From Hyperoodon ampullatus (taxonomy: Eukaryota > Chordata > Mammalia > Artiodactyla > Ziphiidae), in assembly GCA_949752795.1 (NCBI GenBank), contig OX457061.1, forward strand, positions 44,672,338-44,736,337: a stretch of DNA of 64,000 bases, in the 5' to 3' direction. Shown here one piece after another: positions 22,541 through 34,879 of this stretch (within the stretch, counting starts at the first letter, position 1; every line of letters begins with the position of its first letter). The notes under the pieces were generated by a model. The model had not been told where the DNA came from and did not search any database. It saw only the letters and a list, made by a program, of their open reading frames with translations. The position numbers were made by a program, and so were the translations under genes.

Positions 22541-23696
22541 GATGCACAAGTGTTTATTGTATTATTTTACCTTAAACTGTACATATGCATTTTATATACT
22601 TCTATATGTATGATATATCATGCACACACACAGTTGGGATCTTTCCTACCTAATTTACAAGTCCCAGCAGCAGTGAGGGACTCAGGAAAGTGAGCTGGTG
22701 AAGCAGGAATGAGTAATGTCTGACATGCTAAGAATCTAAATTGACCTTGACTTTCATCTCCTCCAGCTTGTTTTACTTCTTAACTGGCTGCTAGTGTTTC
22801 TGCTGACGTTGCACCTGATGGTAACTATCACTGACACCAATGATGTTGTAGAATATTCCTTTATTGGTGTTAGGTTGTGAATACTCATTTTAGTTAAATT
22901 AAATCCACTTGAAACAGAACAAAAATACACTTTTGCCTATTTTTTATCATGTCTCTATCTCTTCTATCTTCTCTATCAGTGGCCAGTTGATTCAGACAAC
23001 ACTTTGATGACATACATTACCTATTTTCCTTCCCTCCCTCCCTCCCTCCCTTCCTTCCATCTTTCCTTCCTTCCTTCCTCCTTCCTCCCTCCCTCCCTCC
23101 CTTCCTTCCTTTCTTTCATTTAAACACACTCCAGATACATTTTCTTTTACCTTTTCATCAATACAGTAATGACGATAGTCTTTACAAGTATAAATTCTCC
23201 AGACAACTAAGTTTCTCCTCCAAATTCTCTTTGAATGGTAGATACTATTATGCTGCGTAACTCTGGTAAAGATAGCTTCTTCTTTTCTTTATCGTCTTGA
23301 AGAAAAGTTAGTTGAGTTTTCTTGGGTTAATTCAAAGTATGCCAGTGTTTCAAAACTTTTGCTCATGTGGTATACATTTTCTAAGTTTTCTTTACAGCAT
23401 TCTTTTAAATGAATGAAAATTGCTGAGTTGCTCATTATTTGTCTCCTCTCCCTTACTCTTTCTTGGTTCTTCTCTGTAATAAATTCTTAGTTACCCTGAA
23501 GGGGCAGGGAAATATGGGTTTCAGCTTAATCAAACTTCCTTGCTGACTGAGGGTCATGATTAATGTCACCAGGAAATTTGAATATAACTAAGCCTTCAAC
23601 AGTATCAGGAGACCTTCTGCAATTGCAGCTTCTTGTCGACGATTCAGAAAACATGTCAGGATATTTCAGTGCTCTGAGTCATCATTATGAATATCA
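22541..23696. other. Intergenic, mostly unique, with a (CCTT)n tract
   Basis: Apart from the pyrimidine tract at 23026-23117 I see no gene or assignable repeat. Confidence 0.4.
23026..23117 (+). repeat. Polypyrimidine (CCTT/CCCT)n tract, about 92 bp
   Basis: Almost pure C/T with ccct and cctt units. A near mirror symmetry makes triplex (H-DNA) formation conceivable. Confidence 0.9.
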
Positions 23697-24210
23697 ATGA
23701 TCATCCCATACGGTATTATTTTATTGATGCATTACAAATTACCCCAAAACTTAGCAGCTCTAAAACAAGTATTTATCATCTTACAGTTTCTGAAGACCAG
23801 GAATCTGGGACTGGCAGTTGAGCTCTTAGCGGGGCTGCAGTTTCATCTCAAAGCTCAACTCAGGGAGGATCTGCTTCCAAGCTTACTCACATGGTTATTG
23901 GCAGGATTCAGGTCATCACCTGATGTTGACTGGAGACCTCAGTTCTTTGCTGTGTCTGCCTCTCTGAAGGCTGCCTGAGGGTCTTCATAACATGGTAGCT
24001 GGTTTCCTTCAGAATGAGTGATGAGAGAGAGGGAGAGAGAGCAAGAGAGAGAGAGAAATGAAAGCCACAACCTTTTATAACCTAGTTGTGGAAGTGACAC
24101 GATCACTTCTGGAGCAATGTGGGAGGAGACTACACAGGTGTCAACATCAGGAGGTTGGGATTTTTGGAGGCCTTCTTGGAGTCTGGCTACCACAGACAGA
24201 ATCTATAATG
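23697..24210 (+). mobile_element. Old unassigned interspersed repeat with an internal GA tract
   Basis: 'cattacaaattaccccaaaa', 'cttagcagctctaaaacaag' and 'catcttacagtttctgaaga' form a pattern seen in many mammalian repeats. A related but separate copy seems to be at 62380-62830. I do not name the family. A (GA)n tract lies at 24023-24057. Confidence 0.45.
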
Positions 24211-24228
24211 GAATAATTTTGCTCTTTT

Positions 24229-24368
24229 TATTAATTTATTTTTTTGTTTTTATTTTTTTAGCTGCACCTCGCAGCTTGTGGGATCTTAGTTCCCTGACCA
24301 GAGATTGAACCTGGGCCCACGGCAGTGAAAGCCCCGCGTCTTAACCACTGGACTGCCAAGGAATTTCC
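24229..24368 (-). mobile_element. CHR-type short SINE, antisense
   Basis: It shows the reversed form: 'gtgggatcttagttccctga', 'ttaaccactggactgccaag', ending 'gaatttcc'. TSD taattttgctcttttt flanks it at 24214-24229 and 24368-24383. Confidence 0.85.
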
Positions 24369-24384
24369 TAATTTTGCTCTTTTT

Positions 24385-24530
24385 TAAAAAAAAATTCAAT
24401 CCTGGTAAAACACATACATAAAATTTATCATCTTAACCATTTTGGAGTGTGCAGTTCAGCAGTGTTAAATATATTCACACTGTTGTGCAACAGATCTCCA
24501 GAACTTTTTCGTCTTGCAGAAGGGAGTGAT
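24385..24530 (-). mobile_element. L1 3' end fragment, antisense
   Basis: 'cttaaccattttggagtgtg' and 'cagttcagcagtgttaaata' are the reversed form of a common old L1 3' UTR. Confidence 0.6.
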
Positions 24531-24689
24531 TTTTTTAGAGCTGTATTTCTTATTGATCGAATGCTAGTGGATGGCATTACACTGTTTTTGGTGCTCTGTT
24601 TTGGTTTAGCTACTTATTCTTTCTACCTGTCTGAGGTATATATTGACTTATTAGCCCTGTTCTTCCCATGCTATACCCACACCCGTTGC

Positions 24690-25200
24690 CTTTGCCATGT
24701 GACTTGGCAGCTCCTCCCCCTAGAGCTGAGTGTACTTTTCTGCTTCTTGACTCTGAGCTTGGCCATCTGATTGACTGGCTGATGGGATGTGGACAGAAGG
24801 AACAATGTGCATATTTTGAGCCTAGGCCTTAAGAAGCATCATATTTTTCTGTTTGTCCTCTTGTGCTTCTGTCATCACCTTGAGAAGAGTTTGCCCTCAG
24901 TAGCTGTTGTTCTCTGAATCAAAGCTCCAGACTTGACACACATAGAATTGGCCTGAGCCCAACCCACTCTGAAGAGCCACACCTGGCTGGACCTGCTGCT
25001 TAGAGCCAAGCCACCCAGCTGAGCCTAGTCTGGACCAGCAAAGTGCCGATCAACCTGCAAACACATGGGAGGGCTTAGCTGAGATTGGCAGGGCCACCTC
25101 CAGCCATGTGAGAAATAAACGCTGAACGTTGTGTGCTGCTGATGTTTTGTGGTTGTTTGTTACAAAACATTATTGTAACATTAGATAATGAATATTCTGC
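24690..25200 (+). mobile_element. Possible LTR-like old repeat
   Basis: The 3' part 'gtgagaaataaacgctgaac' followed by 'ttgtggttgtttgttacaaa' resembles the end of ancient MaLR/ERVL-type LTRs. A related end occurs at 61190-61530. Class not resolved. Confidence 0.35.
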
Positions 25201-25649
25201 CCCTTTCCACTCTGGTCTCTGTGCCAGTGAGTTCCCAAATACACTACACGCACACACACTCACATAGATCGGATTGATATTCCCTCTGCACTGTCATGGC
25301 CACCTGTCTGCTGTTTGAATTGACTTCATCAGGGTCCGGAAGTAGTCTATTCACTGAGAATGGGCAGGAAAAGAATAACAGTTTCTCCTAATTGCAGATG
25401 TGGGAAGCACCTCAAGAGGGTTTCTACTCCACACAGGGTTTCTGGAAAGCAGCTGATTTTGCCATGAATGTTTACCTTCCCTCTGGGGAGTAGAATCACA
25501 TCTGGGGGGTGCTCTGGGGCAGCGGATTTGGTGTGGTCCTGTTCTGTGCAAGATGGGGTGTACTGATTAACTATGGAGTGGCTCGTGATTGATCACGATG
25601 GATTCAATATGGATGGATTTATCATGGATTGTAATAATTTTTGCTTTAT

Positions 25650-25910
25650 GTCTTGATTGTTAATTTATTTCTTTCATTTCAAGGGATCATTCATAACCAT
25701 TTCCATAGCCTTTGTCTGTCCTCCTGCACCCCTTCCCCACTCCTCCTCAAGCACTGGTGTCTTGAGAAGGTGTGTCTGTAAACATATTTCACCTTTTATA
25801 GGTCTCGTGTTCATAGCACCTAGCACACTGTTGAGTTCACAGTGGATGCTCAAATGTCAATGACCTTACACAGTGCTTTTCATGGGAGGTGCTCAATAAA
25901 TATTTGAATA
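25650..25910 (+). mobile_element. Probable L2 3' end, sense
   Basis: It has the L2-like order 'tttcattcaag'-like start, 'gttcatagcacctagcacac' and 'cacagtggatgctcaaatgt'. Diverged. Confidence 0.4.
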
Positions 25911-26688
25911 AATAAATGTATTGACTACATAGAATAAAAAATGGAATCACTTCTCTTGGCCTCAATTTTTCTCATCTGTTAAATCAAGGGGAGTAGAGTG
26001 GTAAAGTAGGTGATTCCTAAGACCCCTCTTGAGGCTCAGCCAGTATTATACATGTATGACACAGTACTGGGGAGCTGGCTATTGGCCTGACCCCTGAAAT
26101 CTGACCACCTGAGGAGTGGGAGAGGAAGAGGCTCACAGTGGTCAGATGCAGGGCACAGCACTTTTATACACTGTCTCTTACTTTTCATAATGACCTTGTG
26201 AGATTGTGATTTATCAGATGAGAAAATGACACAGCAAGGTTAAAGAACTAGTTAATAAATGGTGAAGCAGGAACTTGAAAAAATGTTTACCTGAGTCCAA
26301 AATCCAAAATCCTTTCACTTTTAACCATAACATCACGTGATCCAACATGATTTATAGTAGCACCTTGGTTTGGATAGTGTCCTATTACACATTTGAGATG
26401 GAAAATTCTAAGCCAAGTTGTTTTTACAGTATATACCTTATTATTTTTCAAGAATATGGTTAAATGAATTCAAAGTGAGAAATATTTATACAAGTGCAAG
26501 ATTATAATGTTAATAAACATTTTACATTGGACACAGAGAGCCAAAGTTAGAGGTAATGACTGTGCATAGCTCTTCAGGAGAGGTGTGTTTCTGCAGTCTG
26601 CCATTCATTACTTACATGGCATTGTATTTCAATAAGTCATGTATACAGAATGGCTTCAGTCCGAATTCTTGCTCATGTTGGTGATTTC
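25911..26688. other. Intergenic with two MIR traces
   Basis: A sense MIR-like piece lies at about 25945-26060 ('tcaatttttctcatctgtta') and an antisense one at about 26155-26310 ('cagatgagaaaatgacacag'). Nothing else assigned. Confidence 0.45.
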
Positions 26689-27000
26689 TCAGGGGGATCT
26701 CAAGAATAACTGGCTGTTATCCAGGATCTGGGATTTGGTTAAGAAATCAGGACTCCAACAAGCAACAAAATCAAAAATCAACAAGTGAGACTGCATCAAA
26801 CTAAAATGCTTCTGCACGGCAAAAGAAACAATCAACAAAATGAAATGAAATGAAATGACAATGAAATGGGAGAAAATATTTGCAAACCATATACTGGATA
26901 AGGGGCTAATACCCAAAATATATGAAGAACGCATACAACTCAAAAACAAAACAAAACAAAACGCAACAATCTGATTAAAAAATGGGCAGAAGAGTTTGGC
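26689..27000 (+). mobile_element. L1 ORF2 C-terminal region fragment, sense
   Basis: 'catcaaactaaaatgcttct', 'gcacggcaaaagaaacaatc' and 'aggggctaatacccaaaata' are standard L1 ORF2 3' blocks. A short aaatg-repeat expansion lies at about 26838-26865. Confidence 0.75.
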
Positions 27001-27099
27001 ATATGGTAAGAGCTCTGAAATTGTTGGAGATCTTGGTCGTTATTACCAACTCCACCTATGACAGCCTGACCCTTGTTTGTAAATGTTGGGGCTCCCCAG

Positions 27100-27783
27100 C
27101 ACTCTGTGTTGGGTCATGTTCTTTTCTCTTTCCACCAGTCCTCCAGTGCCATGCTTTTGTATACAGACAGAGACACAGCTCCCTGGTGTCCTCACCTTGC
27201 CCGTCTCCATGTCAGCCCTCTCATCCAAGCTGCCTGGTCTCTCCCCGATTTGCTGCAATTGTCTCATCCAGCTTCCACTTCTGAGGCACCCTGCACCTCC
27301 CCACCCTCAAATCCATTGGATACCTGGTAGCCAGAGGGTCTTTCTGAATTAGACCATCCCTTTTGTGCTCATGGCCCTTCATTGGGGGAATCATCATACT
27401 TAGAATGAAATCCAAGCTCCTTTACATTACCTACAACATCCTGTGTCACCTGGCCCTTCCAAACTCTCTGGCCTCATCCTGGGCTACTCTCCTTTTTTGT
27501 CACCATGTACTGGCCTTAGTTATACCCCTGTATCTGGTCAAGTGCATCCCCTCCTGGGCCTTTGCACTTGCTGCTCCTTCTGACTGGAACATTCCCATTG
27601 CACCCCTCCCTCCAACTCCTCTTAACTCCCACGTACTCCTCAGATCCCAGCTCACATGGGCTTCCTTCACTTCCACTTCATAGTGGAAGATTCCTCTGAC
27701 TGCCTCTGGCTTCATCTCTCTCAATCATAGAATCCACTCTCTTCCTTCATAGCACTCATCACAATTTATGCTTAGACATTTAT
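27100..27783 (+). mobile_element. L2 LINE fragment, sense, interrupted by L1
   Basis: L2 blocks: 'cttagaatgaaatccaagct', 'cacctggcccttccaaactc', 'gcctttgcacttgctgctcc', 'cttcatagcactcatcacaa'. It stops at the 3' end of the long L1 at about 27790. I could not recognise its continuation beyond that L1. Confidence 0.7.
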
Positions 27784-28296
27784 TTTGTCTTTCTTTTATT
27801 GGAGTATAATTGCTTTACAATGTTGTGTTAGTTTCTGCTGCACAATGAAGTGAATCAGCTCTATGTATAACTATATCCCCTCCCTCTTGGACCTCCCTCC
27901 CGTCCCTCCCCCCATCCCACCCATCTAGGTTGTCACAGAGCACCGAGCTGAGCTTCCTGTGCTTTATAGATTGTTCCCATTAGCTATCTATTTTAGGCAT
28001 GGTAGTGTACATATGTCTATCCTAATCCCCCAATTTGTCCCACCCTCTCCTTCCCCCTCGTCCACATGTCCGTTCTCTACATCTGTGTCTCTATTCCTGC
28101 CCTGCAAATAGGTTCATCTGTACTATTTTTCTAGATTTCACATATATGCGTTAATAAACGATATTTGTTTTTCCCTTTCTGACTTACTTCACTTTGTATG
28201 ACAGTCTCTATGTCCAACCACATCTCTACAAATGACCCAAATTCTAACTTTTTATGGCTGAATAATATTCCATTGTATATATGTACCACGTCTTCT

Positions 28297-31200
28297 TTAT
28301 CCATTCATCTGTCTTGGACATTTAGGTTGCTTCCATGTCCTGGCTATTGTAAATAGTGCTGCAATGAACATTGGGGTACATGTGTTCTTCTGAATTATGA
28401 TTTTATCAGGGTATATGCCCAGTAATGGTATTGCTGGGTCATATGGTAGTTCTATTTTTAGTTTTTTAAGGAACCTCCATACTGTTCTGCATAGTGGCTG
28501 TATCAATTTACATTCCCACCAACAGTGCAAAAGGGTTCCCTTTTTTCCACGCCTCTCCAGCATTTACTGTTTGTAGATTTTTTTGATGATGTCCATTCTA
28601 ACAAGTGTGAGGTGATACGTCATTGTAGTTTTGATTTGCATTTCTCTAATAATTAGTGATGTTGAGCATCTTTTCATGTGCCTCTTTGCCATCTGTATGT
28701 CTTCTTTGGTGAAATGTATATTTAGGTCTCCTGCCCACTTTTTAATTGGATTGTTTGTTTTTTTGATATTGAGCTCCATGAGCGGTTTTTATACTTTGGA
28801 GATTAATCCTTTGTCCATTGCTTCGTTTGCAAATATTTTCTCCCATTCTGAGGCTTGTCCTTTCATCTTATTTATAGTTTCCTTTGCTGTGCAAAAGCTT
28901 TTAAGTTTCATTAGGTCCCATTTGTTTATTTTTGTTTTTATTTTCATTACTCTAGGAGGTGGGTCAAAAAAGATGTTGTTGTGATTTATGTCAAAGAGTG
29001 TTCTGCATATGTTTTCCTCTAAGAGTTTTACAGTGTCTGTCTTACATTTAGGTCTTTAATCCATTTTGAATTTATTTTTGTGTATGGTGTTAGTGTTCTA
29101 ATTTCATTCTTTTACATGTAGCTGTCCAGTTTTCCCAGCACCACTTATTGAAGAGGCTGTCCTTTCTCCATTGTATATTCTTGCTTCCTTTGTCATAAAT
29201 TAGGTGACCATATGTGCATAGGTTTATCTCTGGGCTTTCTATCCTGTACTGTTGATCTATATTTCTTTTTTGGTGCCAGTACCATACTGTCTTGATTACT
29301 GTAGCTTTGTAGTATAGTTTGAAGTTGGGGAGCCTGATTCCTCCAGCTCTGTTTTTCTTTCTCAAGATTGCTTTGGCTATTTGAGGTCTTTTGTGTTTCT
29401 ATACAAATTGTAAATTTTTTTGTTTTAATTCTGTGAAGAATGCCATTGGTAATTTAATAGATTGCATTGAATCTGTTGATTGCTTTGGGTAATATAGTCA
29501 TTTTCACAATATTGATTCTTCCAGTCCAAGAACATGGTGTATTTCTCCATCTGTTTATGTCATCTTTGATTTCTTTCATCAGTGTTTTATAGTTTTCTGA
29601 ATACAGGTCTTTTGCATCCTTAGGTAGGTTTATTCCTAGGTTTTTTGTTCTTTTTGGTGCAATGGTGAATGGGATTGTTTCCTTAATTTCTCTTTCTGAT
29701 TTTTCATTGTTAGAGTACAGGAATGCAAGAGATTTCTGTGCATTAATTTTGAATCCCGCAACCTTACCAAATTCATTGATTATTTCTAGTAGTTTTCTGG
29801 AGGCATCTTTAGGATTTTCTATGTATAGTATCATGTCATCTGCAAACAGTGACAGCTTTACTTCTTCTTTTCCAATTTGTATTCCTTTTATTTCTTTTTC
29901 TTTTCCAATTATTGTGGCTAAGACTTCCAAAACTATGTCGAATAATAGTGGTGAGAGTGGACATCCTTGTCTTGTTCCTGATCTTAGAGGAAATGCTTTC
30001 AGTTTTTGAGAATTGAGAATGATGTTTGCTGTGGGTTTGTAGTGTATGGCCTTTATTATGTTGAGATAGGTTCCCTCTCTGCCTACTTTCTGGAGAGTTT
30101 TTATCATAAATGGGTGTTGAATTTTGTCAAAAGCTTTTTCTGCATCAATTGAGATGATCATATGGTCTTTATTCCTGAATTTGTTAATATGGTGTATCAC
30201 ATTGATTGATTTGTGTATATTGAAGAATTCTTGCATTCCTCAGATAAATCCCACTTGATCATGGTGTATAATCCTTTTAATGTGTTGTTGGATTCTTTTG
30301 CTAGTATTTTGTTGAAAATTTTTGCGTCTATGTTCATAAGTGATATTTGTCTGTAGTTTTCCTTTTTTGTGATATCCTTGTCTGGTTTTGGTATGAGGGT
30401 GATAGTGGCCTCGTAGAATGAATTTTGGAGCATTCCTCCCTCTGCAAATTTTTGGAAGAGTTTGAGAAGGATAGGTGTTAGCTGTTCTCTAAATGTTTGA
30501 TAGACTTCACCTTGGAAGCCATCTAGTCCTGGACTTCTATTTGTTGGAAGATTTATAATTACATTTTCAATTTCATTACTTGTGATAGCTCTGTTTATAT
30601 TTTCTAATTCTTCCTGTTTCAGTCTTGGAAGGTTATACCTTTCCAAGAATTAGTCCATTTCTTTGAGGTTGTCCATATTTTTGGCATATAGTTGTTTGTA
30701 GTAGTCTCTTATAATCTTTTGTATTTCTGCAGTGTCAATTCTGATTTCTCCTTTTTCATTTCTAATTTTATTGATTTGCGTCCTCTCCCTTTTTTTCTTG
30801 ATGAGTCTGGCTAAAGGTTTATCAATTTTGTTTATCTTTTCGAGGAACCAACTTTTAGTTCTTTTGATCTTTGCTGTTGTTTTCTTCGTTTCTCTTTCAC
30901 TTATTTCTGCTCTGATCTTTATGATTTCTTTCCTTCTACTGACTGGGTTTTCTTTGTTCTTCTTTCTCTAGTTGCTTTAGATGTAAGGTTAAATTGTTTA
31001 CTTGCGATTTTTCTTGTTTCTTGAGGTGAGTTTGAATTGCTATAAACTTCCCTCTTAGAACTGCTTTTGCCACATCCCATATGTTTTGGCTCATCGTGTT
31101 TTCATTGTCATTTGTTTCTATGTATTACTACATTTCCTCTTTGATTTCTTCAGTGATCACTTCGTTATTAAGCAGTGTATTGTTTAGCCTCCATGTGTTT

Positions 31201-31936
31201 GTATTTTTTACAGATCTTTTCCTGTAATTGATATCTAGTCTCATAGCGTTGTGGTCAGAAAAGATACTTGATACAATTTCAATTTTCTTAAATTTACCAA
31301 GGCTTGATTTATGACCCAAGATATGATCTATCCTGGAGAATGTTCCATGAGCACTTGAGAAAAATGTGTATTCTGTTGTTTTTGGTTGGAATGTCCTATA
31401 AATATCAATTAAGTCCATCTTGTTTAATGTATCATTTAAAGCTTGTGTTTCCTTATTTATTTTCATTTTGGATGATCTGTCCATTGGTGAAAGTGGGGTG
31501 TTAAAGTCCCCTACTATGAATGTGTTACTGTCGATTTCCCCTTTTATGGCTGTTAGTATTTGCCTATGTATTGAGGTGCTCCTATGTTGGGTGCATAAAT
31601 ATTTACAATAGTTATATCTTCCTCTTGGATCGATCCCTTGATCATCATGTAGTGTCCTTCTTTGTCTCTTGTAATAGTCTTTATTTTAAAGTCTATTTTG
31701 TCTGATATGAGAATTGCTACTCCAGCTTTCTTTTGGTTTCCATTTGCATGGAATATCTTTTTCCATCCCCTTACTTTCAGTCTGTATGTGTCCCTAGGTC
31801 TGAAGTGGGTCTCTTGTAGACAGCATATATATGGGTCTTGTTTTTGTATCCATTCAGCCAGTCTGTGTCTTTTGGTGGGAGCATTTAGTCCATTTACATT
31901 TAAGGTAATTATCGATATGTATGTTCCTATTCCCAT
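28297..31936 (-). pseudogene. L1 ORF2 (endonuclease and reverse transcriptase), multiply broken
   Basis: The N-terminal endonuclease domain begins at 31936 with SIITLNVNGLNAPTKRHRLA and has the QETH catalytic-glutamate motif. The frame stops at about 31553 and reopens at 31484-31128, where the SDH motif is visible (IFSDHNAM). The reverse transcriptase spans about 30646-29454 in two overlapping frames, and LFADDMILY carries the FADD catalytic motif. C-terminal pieces occur at 29365-29090, 28779-28564 and 28563-28297, the last ending with the WKQPKCPRQMNG region. At least five breaks separate these pieces, so no functional protein is expected. Confidence 0.88.
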
Positions 31937-32018
31937 TTTCTTAATTGTTTTGGGTTTGTTATTGTAGGTATTTTCCTTCTGTTGTGTTTCTTGCCTAGAG
32001 AAGTTCCTTTAGCATTTG

Positions 32019-32887
32019 TTATAAAGCTGGTTTGGTGGTGCTGAACTCTCTCAGCTTTTGCTTGTCTGTAAAGGTTTTAATTTCTCCATCAAATCTGAAT
32101 GAGATCCTTGCTGGGTAGAGTAATCTTGGTTGTATGTTTCTCTCCATCATCACTTTAAATATGTCCTGCCAGTCCCTTCTGGCTTGCAGAGTTTCTGCTG
32201 AAAGATCAGCTCTTAACCTTATGGGGATTCCCTTGTGTGTTATTTGTTGTTTTTCCCTTGCTGCTTTTAATATTTTTTCTTTGCATTTAATTTTTGATAG
32301 TTTGATTAATATGTGTCTTGGCGTGTTTCTCGTTGGATTTATCCTGTATGGGACTCTCTGTGCTTCCTGGACTTGATTAACTATTTCCTTTCCCATATTA
32401 GGGAAGTTTTCAACTATAATCTCTTCAAATATTTCTCAGTCCCTTTCTTTTTCTCTTCTTCTTCTGGAACCCCTATAATTTGAATGTCGGTGCATTTATT
32501 GTTGTCCCAGAGGTCTCTGAGACTGTCCTCAGTTCTTTTCATTCTTTTTTCTTTATTCTGCTCTGCAGTAGTTATTTCCACTATTTTATCTTCCATGTCA
32601 CTTATCCATTCTTCTGCCTCAGTTATTCTGCTATTGATCCCATCTAGAGTATTTTTAATTTCATTTATTGTGTTGTTCATTGTTGCTTGTTTCATCATTA
32701 GCTCTTCTAGGTTCTTGTTAAATGCTTCTTGCATTTTTTCTATTCTGTTTCCAAGGTTTTGGATCATCTTTACTATCATTATTCTGAATTCTTTTTCAGG
32801 TAGACTGCCTATTTCCTCTTCATTTGTTAGGTCTGGTGGGTTTTTATCTTGCTCCTTCATCTGCTGTGTGCTTTTCTGTCTTCTCAT
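32019..32887 (-). pseudogene. L1 ORF1 (RNA-binding chaperone), frameshifted
   Basis: It starts MRRQKSTQQMKEQDKNPPDL and shows a coiled-coil segment with repeated NTINEIKNTLDGINSRITEA-type heptads. The RNA-binding region then begins at about 32480 (TDIQIIGVPEE). Comparison with the other L1 in this window suggests one A missing near 32434, in the run encoding the KIFEE block, after which the frame stops at 32414. The C-terminal part is open in another frame at 32396-32019 (TPRHILIKLSKIKCKEKIL, ADLSAETLQARRDW). The protein acts as a trimeric nucleic-acid chaperone in L1 RNPs when intact. Confidence 0.85.
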
Positions 32888-33396
32888 TTTGCTTATCTTA
32901 CTGTGTTTGGGGTCTCCTTTTTGAAGGCTGCAGGTTCGTAGTTCCCGTTGTTTTTGGTGTCTGTCCCCAGTGGCTGAGGTTGGTTCAGTGGGTTGTGTAG
33001 GGTTCCTGGTGGAGGGGACTAGTGCCTGTGTTCTGGTGGATGAGGCTGGATCTTGTCTTTCTGGTGGGCACGTCCACATCTGGTGGTGTGTTTTGGGGTG
33101 TCTGTGGACTTATTCTGATTTTAGGCAGCCTCTCTGCTAATGGGTGGGGTTGTGTTCCTGTCTTGCTAGTTGTTTGGCATATGGTGTCCAGCACTGTAGC
33201 TTGCTGGACGTTGAGTGAAGCTGGGTGCTGGTGTTGAGATGGAGATCTCTGGGAGATTTTCGCCACTTGATATTATGTGGAGCTGGGAGGTCTCTTGTGG
33301 ACCAGTGTCCTGAAGTTGGCTCTCCCACCTCAGAGGCACAGCACTGACTCCTGGCCGCAGCACCAAGAGCCTTTCATCCACATGGCTCAGAATAAA

Positions 33397-33545
33397 AGGG
33401 AGAAAAAGTAGAAAGGAAGGAAGGAAAGAAAGAAAGAAAAAAAAAAAGAAAGAAAGGAGATAAAATAAAATAAAGTTATTAAAATAAAAAATAATTATTA
33501 AGAAAAAAAATTTTTAAGATAAAAAGCAAAACAAAAAAAATGGAC
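33397..33545 (+). repeat. Purine-rich A/G tract inside the L1 5' region
   Basis: aagg/aaag units followed by A-rich sequence. On the L1 sense strand this is a long pyrimidine tract between the 5' UTR and ORF1. Confidence 0.8.
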
Positions 33546-34879
33546 GGATAGAACCCTAGGACAAATGGTGAAAGCAAAGCTATACATACAAAATCTCACA
33601 CAGAAGCATACACATACACACTCACAAAAAGAGGAAAAGGGGAAAAAATAATAAATCTTGCTGTCAAAGTCCACCTCCTCAATTTGGGATGATTCGTTGT
33701 CTGTTCATGTATTCCACAGGTGCAGGGTACATCAGGTTGATTGTGGAGCTTTAATCCGCTGCTTCTGAGGCTGCTGGGAGAGATTTCCCTTTCTCTTCTT
33801 TGTTCGCACAGCTCCTGGGGTTCAGCTTTGGATTAGGCCCCGCCTCTGCATGTAGGTCGCAGGAGGGTGTCTGTTCTTCGCTCAGACAGGACGGGGTTAA
33901 AGGAGCAGCTGCTTCGGGGACTCTGGCTCACTCAGGCCGGGGGGAGGGAGCGGTGCGAATGCGGGGCAAGCCTGTGGCGGCAGAGGCCGGCGGGACGTTG
34001 CACCAGCCTGAGGCGCGCCGTGCGTTCTCCCGGGGAAGTTGTCCCTGGATCACGGGACCCTGGCAGTGGCGGGCTGCACAGGCTCCCCAGAAGGGAGGTG
34101 TGGATAGTGACCTGTGCTCGCACACAGGCTTCTTGGTGGCAGCAGCAGCAGCCTTAGCGTCTCATTCCCGTCTCTGGGGTGCGCGCTGTTAGCCGTGGCT
34201 TGAGCCCGTCTCTGGAGCTCCTTTAAGCGGCGCAATTAATCCCCTCTCCTCACGCACCAGGAAACAAAGAGGGAAGAAAAAGTCTCTTGCCTCTTTGGCA
34301 GTTCCAGACTTTCCCCGGACTCCCTCCAGGCTAGCCGTGGCCCACTAGCCCCCCCTTCAGGCTGTGTTCACGCCGCCAACCCCAGTCCTCTCCCTGCGCT
34401 CCGACCGAAGCCTGAGCCTCAGCTCCCAATCCCGCTCCTCCCGGCGGGTGAGCAGACAAGCCCCTCGGGCTGGTGAGTGCCGGTCGGCACCGATCCTCTG
34501 TGTGGAAATCTCTCCGCTTTACCCTCCGCACCCCTGTTGCTGCACTCTCCTCCACGGCCCCGAAGTTCCCCCTCCACCACCCGCAGTCTCCGCCCACGAA
34601 GGGGCTTCCTAGTGTGTGGAAACCTTTCCTCCTTCACAGCTGCCTCCCACTGGTGCAGACCCTGTCCTTATCCTTTTGTCTCTGTTTTTTCTTTTTTCTT
34701 TTGCCCTACCCAGGTACGTGGGGGAGTTTCTTGCCTTTTGGGAGGTCTGAGGTCTTCTGCCAGCGTTCAGTAGGTGTTCTGTAGGAGTTGTTCCACGTGT
34801 AGATGTATTTCTGGTGTATCTGTGGGGAGGAAGGTGATCTCCGCCTCTTACTCTTCCGCCATCTTCCCCCTCTCTCTCT

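Larger units (their letters stand above)
27790..34878 (-). mobile_element. Near full-length L1 retrotransposon, inactivated
   Basis: On the minus strand the element starts near 34878 with 'ggggaagatggcggaagag', the cetartiodactyl L1 5' end. A GC-rich 5' UTR runs to about 33700, then a polypyrimidine section (sense strand), ORF1 (about 32887-32019), ORF2 (about 31936-28297) and a 3' end 'attatactccaataaaag' near 27790. The total is about 7.1 kb. It inserted into or beside an L2. No convincing TSD was found, and the A-tail is eroded. Both ORFs carry frameshifts and stops, so it is not autonomous. Confidence 0.92.

Noticed and set aside
32484..32924. Hydrophobic plus-strand ORF (146 codons) resembling a membrane protein; a similar one is on the minus strand at 63377-63793
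   Set aside because: Both are the antisense of L1 ORF1. Lys/Glu-rich coiled-coil codons read backwards give Leu/Phe/Ser-rich peptides.
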